Shown here piece by piece: positions 62,170 to 62,530 of a stretch of DNA of 62,530 bases. The notes under the pieces were generated by a model that saw only the letters and a list, made by a program, of their open reading frames with translations, searched no databases and had not been told where the DNA came from. The stretch's first letter is position 1; every line of letters starts with the position of its first letter. The stretch is from Acidobacteriaceae bacterium (GTDB lineage Bacteria; Acidobacteriota; Terriglobia; Terriglobales; Acidobacteriaceae): positions 1 to 62,530 of the forward strand of contig JAOAPC010000002.1 of assembly GCA_025462735.1 (NCBI GenBank). Reading direction: 5' to 3'. Made by a program: the position numbers and the translations under genes.

Positions 62170-62530
62170 ATGAAGCTCAGGAGCAATACGATTTTGATCA
62201 CCGGCGGTGCCAGCGGCATCGGATACGAACTCACCAAACAACTCACGGCACTGGGTAACACGATTCTTATCACGGGCCGCGATCAAGCTAAGATGGACCG
62301 TGCGAAAGCGGCCTTTCCAAACATTCACACCTTTCGAAGCGACGTTTCCGATCCGAAAGCGATCGCCACTCTTTACGAAACGGTCACCAAACAATTTCCT
62401 GAGCTCAACATTTTGATCAACAACGCCGGCATCATGCGTGAGATCAATGTTCACGACAAAGCTGGAAGCCTCGAAGACATCACTCGCGAGATTGAAATCA
62501 ATTTGAGCGGGTCGATTCGCATGGTGAAAC
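62170..62530 (+). CDS. Short-chain dehydrogenase/reductase (3' truncated by window edge)
   Basis: The ATG at 62170 opens ~120 residues that run off the right edge. Cofactor motif TGGASGIGYELTKQL and the LINNAGIMR structural motif identify an SDR, DltE-like in style. NAD(P)H preference cannot be judged; the catalytic Tyr-Lys lie beyond the edge. It follows the TetR gene on the same strand and is the likely target of that regulator. Confidence 0.9.
   Translation, partial: MKLRSNTILITGGASGIGYELTKQLTALGNTILITGRDQAKMDRAKAAFPNIHTFRSDVSDPKAIATLYETVTKQFPELNILINNAGIMREINVHDKAGSLEDITREIEINLSGSIRMVK

Overview
The window looks like a chromosomal segment of a soil-type Acidobacteriota bacterium (Terriglobia/Koribacter-like). 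This rests on an overall impression, not a search. It has a moderately high GC content, many ATG/GTG/TTG starts behind AGGAG-type ribosome binding sites, and many secreted beta-propeller, FecR and TPR proteins. It also carries a proton-pumping pyrophosphatase and a PilQ-like secretin with an N-terminal TPR, mixed with Gram-negative housekeeping genes. No rRNA or CRISPR was seen, and the only tRNA is a fragment.

Layout. 1-3.4 kb: the tail of a receiver/RsbRD-type protein and a four-PAS hybrid histidine kinase. 3.4-7.1 kb: an accessory block of small orphan genes (membrane protein, EACC1-like protein, HEPN-like protein, mini-HTH). It ends in the 3' half of a tRNA-Asn, which suggests the right end of a tRNA-integrated island extending off the left edge. 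A ~70-bp repeat lies at both ends of this block. 7.2-16.7 kb: a secreted metallophosphoesterase, a zinc-ribbon protein, a GT4 glycosyltransferase/GH130 pair, a four-repeat secreted protein, a PfkB kinase and a CBM9-like lipoprotein. 16.9-21.8 kb: prolyl oligopeptidase, MutM, MscS and a Fur-family regulator. 21.9-29.5 kb: core energy and nucleotide genes (hppA, purA, sucC-sucD-ndk). 29.6-37.1 kb: a VOC protein with a 5' frameshift, small exported proteins, a large sortilin-like propeller, an L,D-transpeptidase, a KTSC mini-protein, an IS200/RAYT-type transposase enclosed by mirrored hairpins, and a glutaryl-CoA dehydrogenase. 38.5-43.6 kb: a polyphosphate cluster (ppk1-sixA, facing ppx, followed by a CHAD protein). 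43.7-48.6 kb: a transglutaminase, the dnaX-ybaB-recR operon, a STAS protein and an alkyltransferase-like protein. 48.6-54 kb: DinB-like, AhpD-like, a Ycf46-type AAA ATPase, and nifS-mnmA. 54-62.5 kb: FecR protein, citrate synthase, secretin, DsbA-like, NAD synthetase, and a TetR-SDR pair cut by the right edge.

How it fits together. Citrate synthase, succinyl-CoA synthetase, Ndk, PurA, the H+-pyrophosphatase and the polyphosphate genes form a central-carbon, nucleotide and phosphoanhydride backbone. NifS feeds sulfur to MnmA for tRNA thiolation. DnaX, YbaB and RecR are the usual replication/repair trio. The most unusual pieces are the left-hand island remnant with its possible conflict-system genes, the hairpin-bounded transposase, and the tetra-repeat secreted protein.
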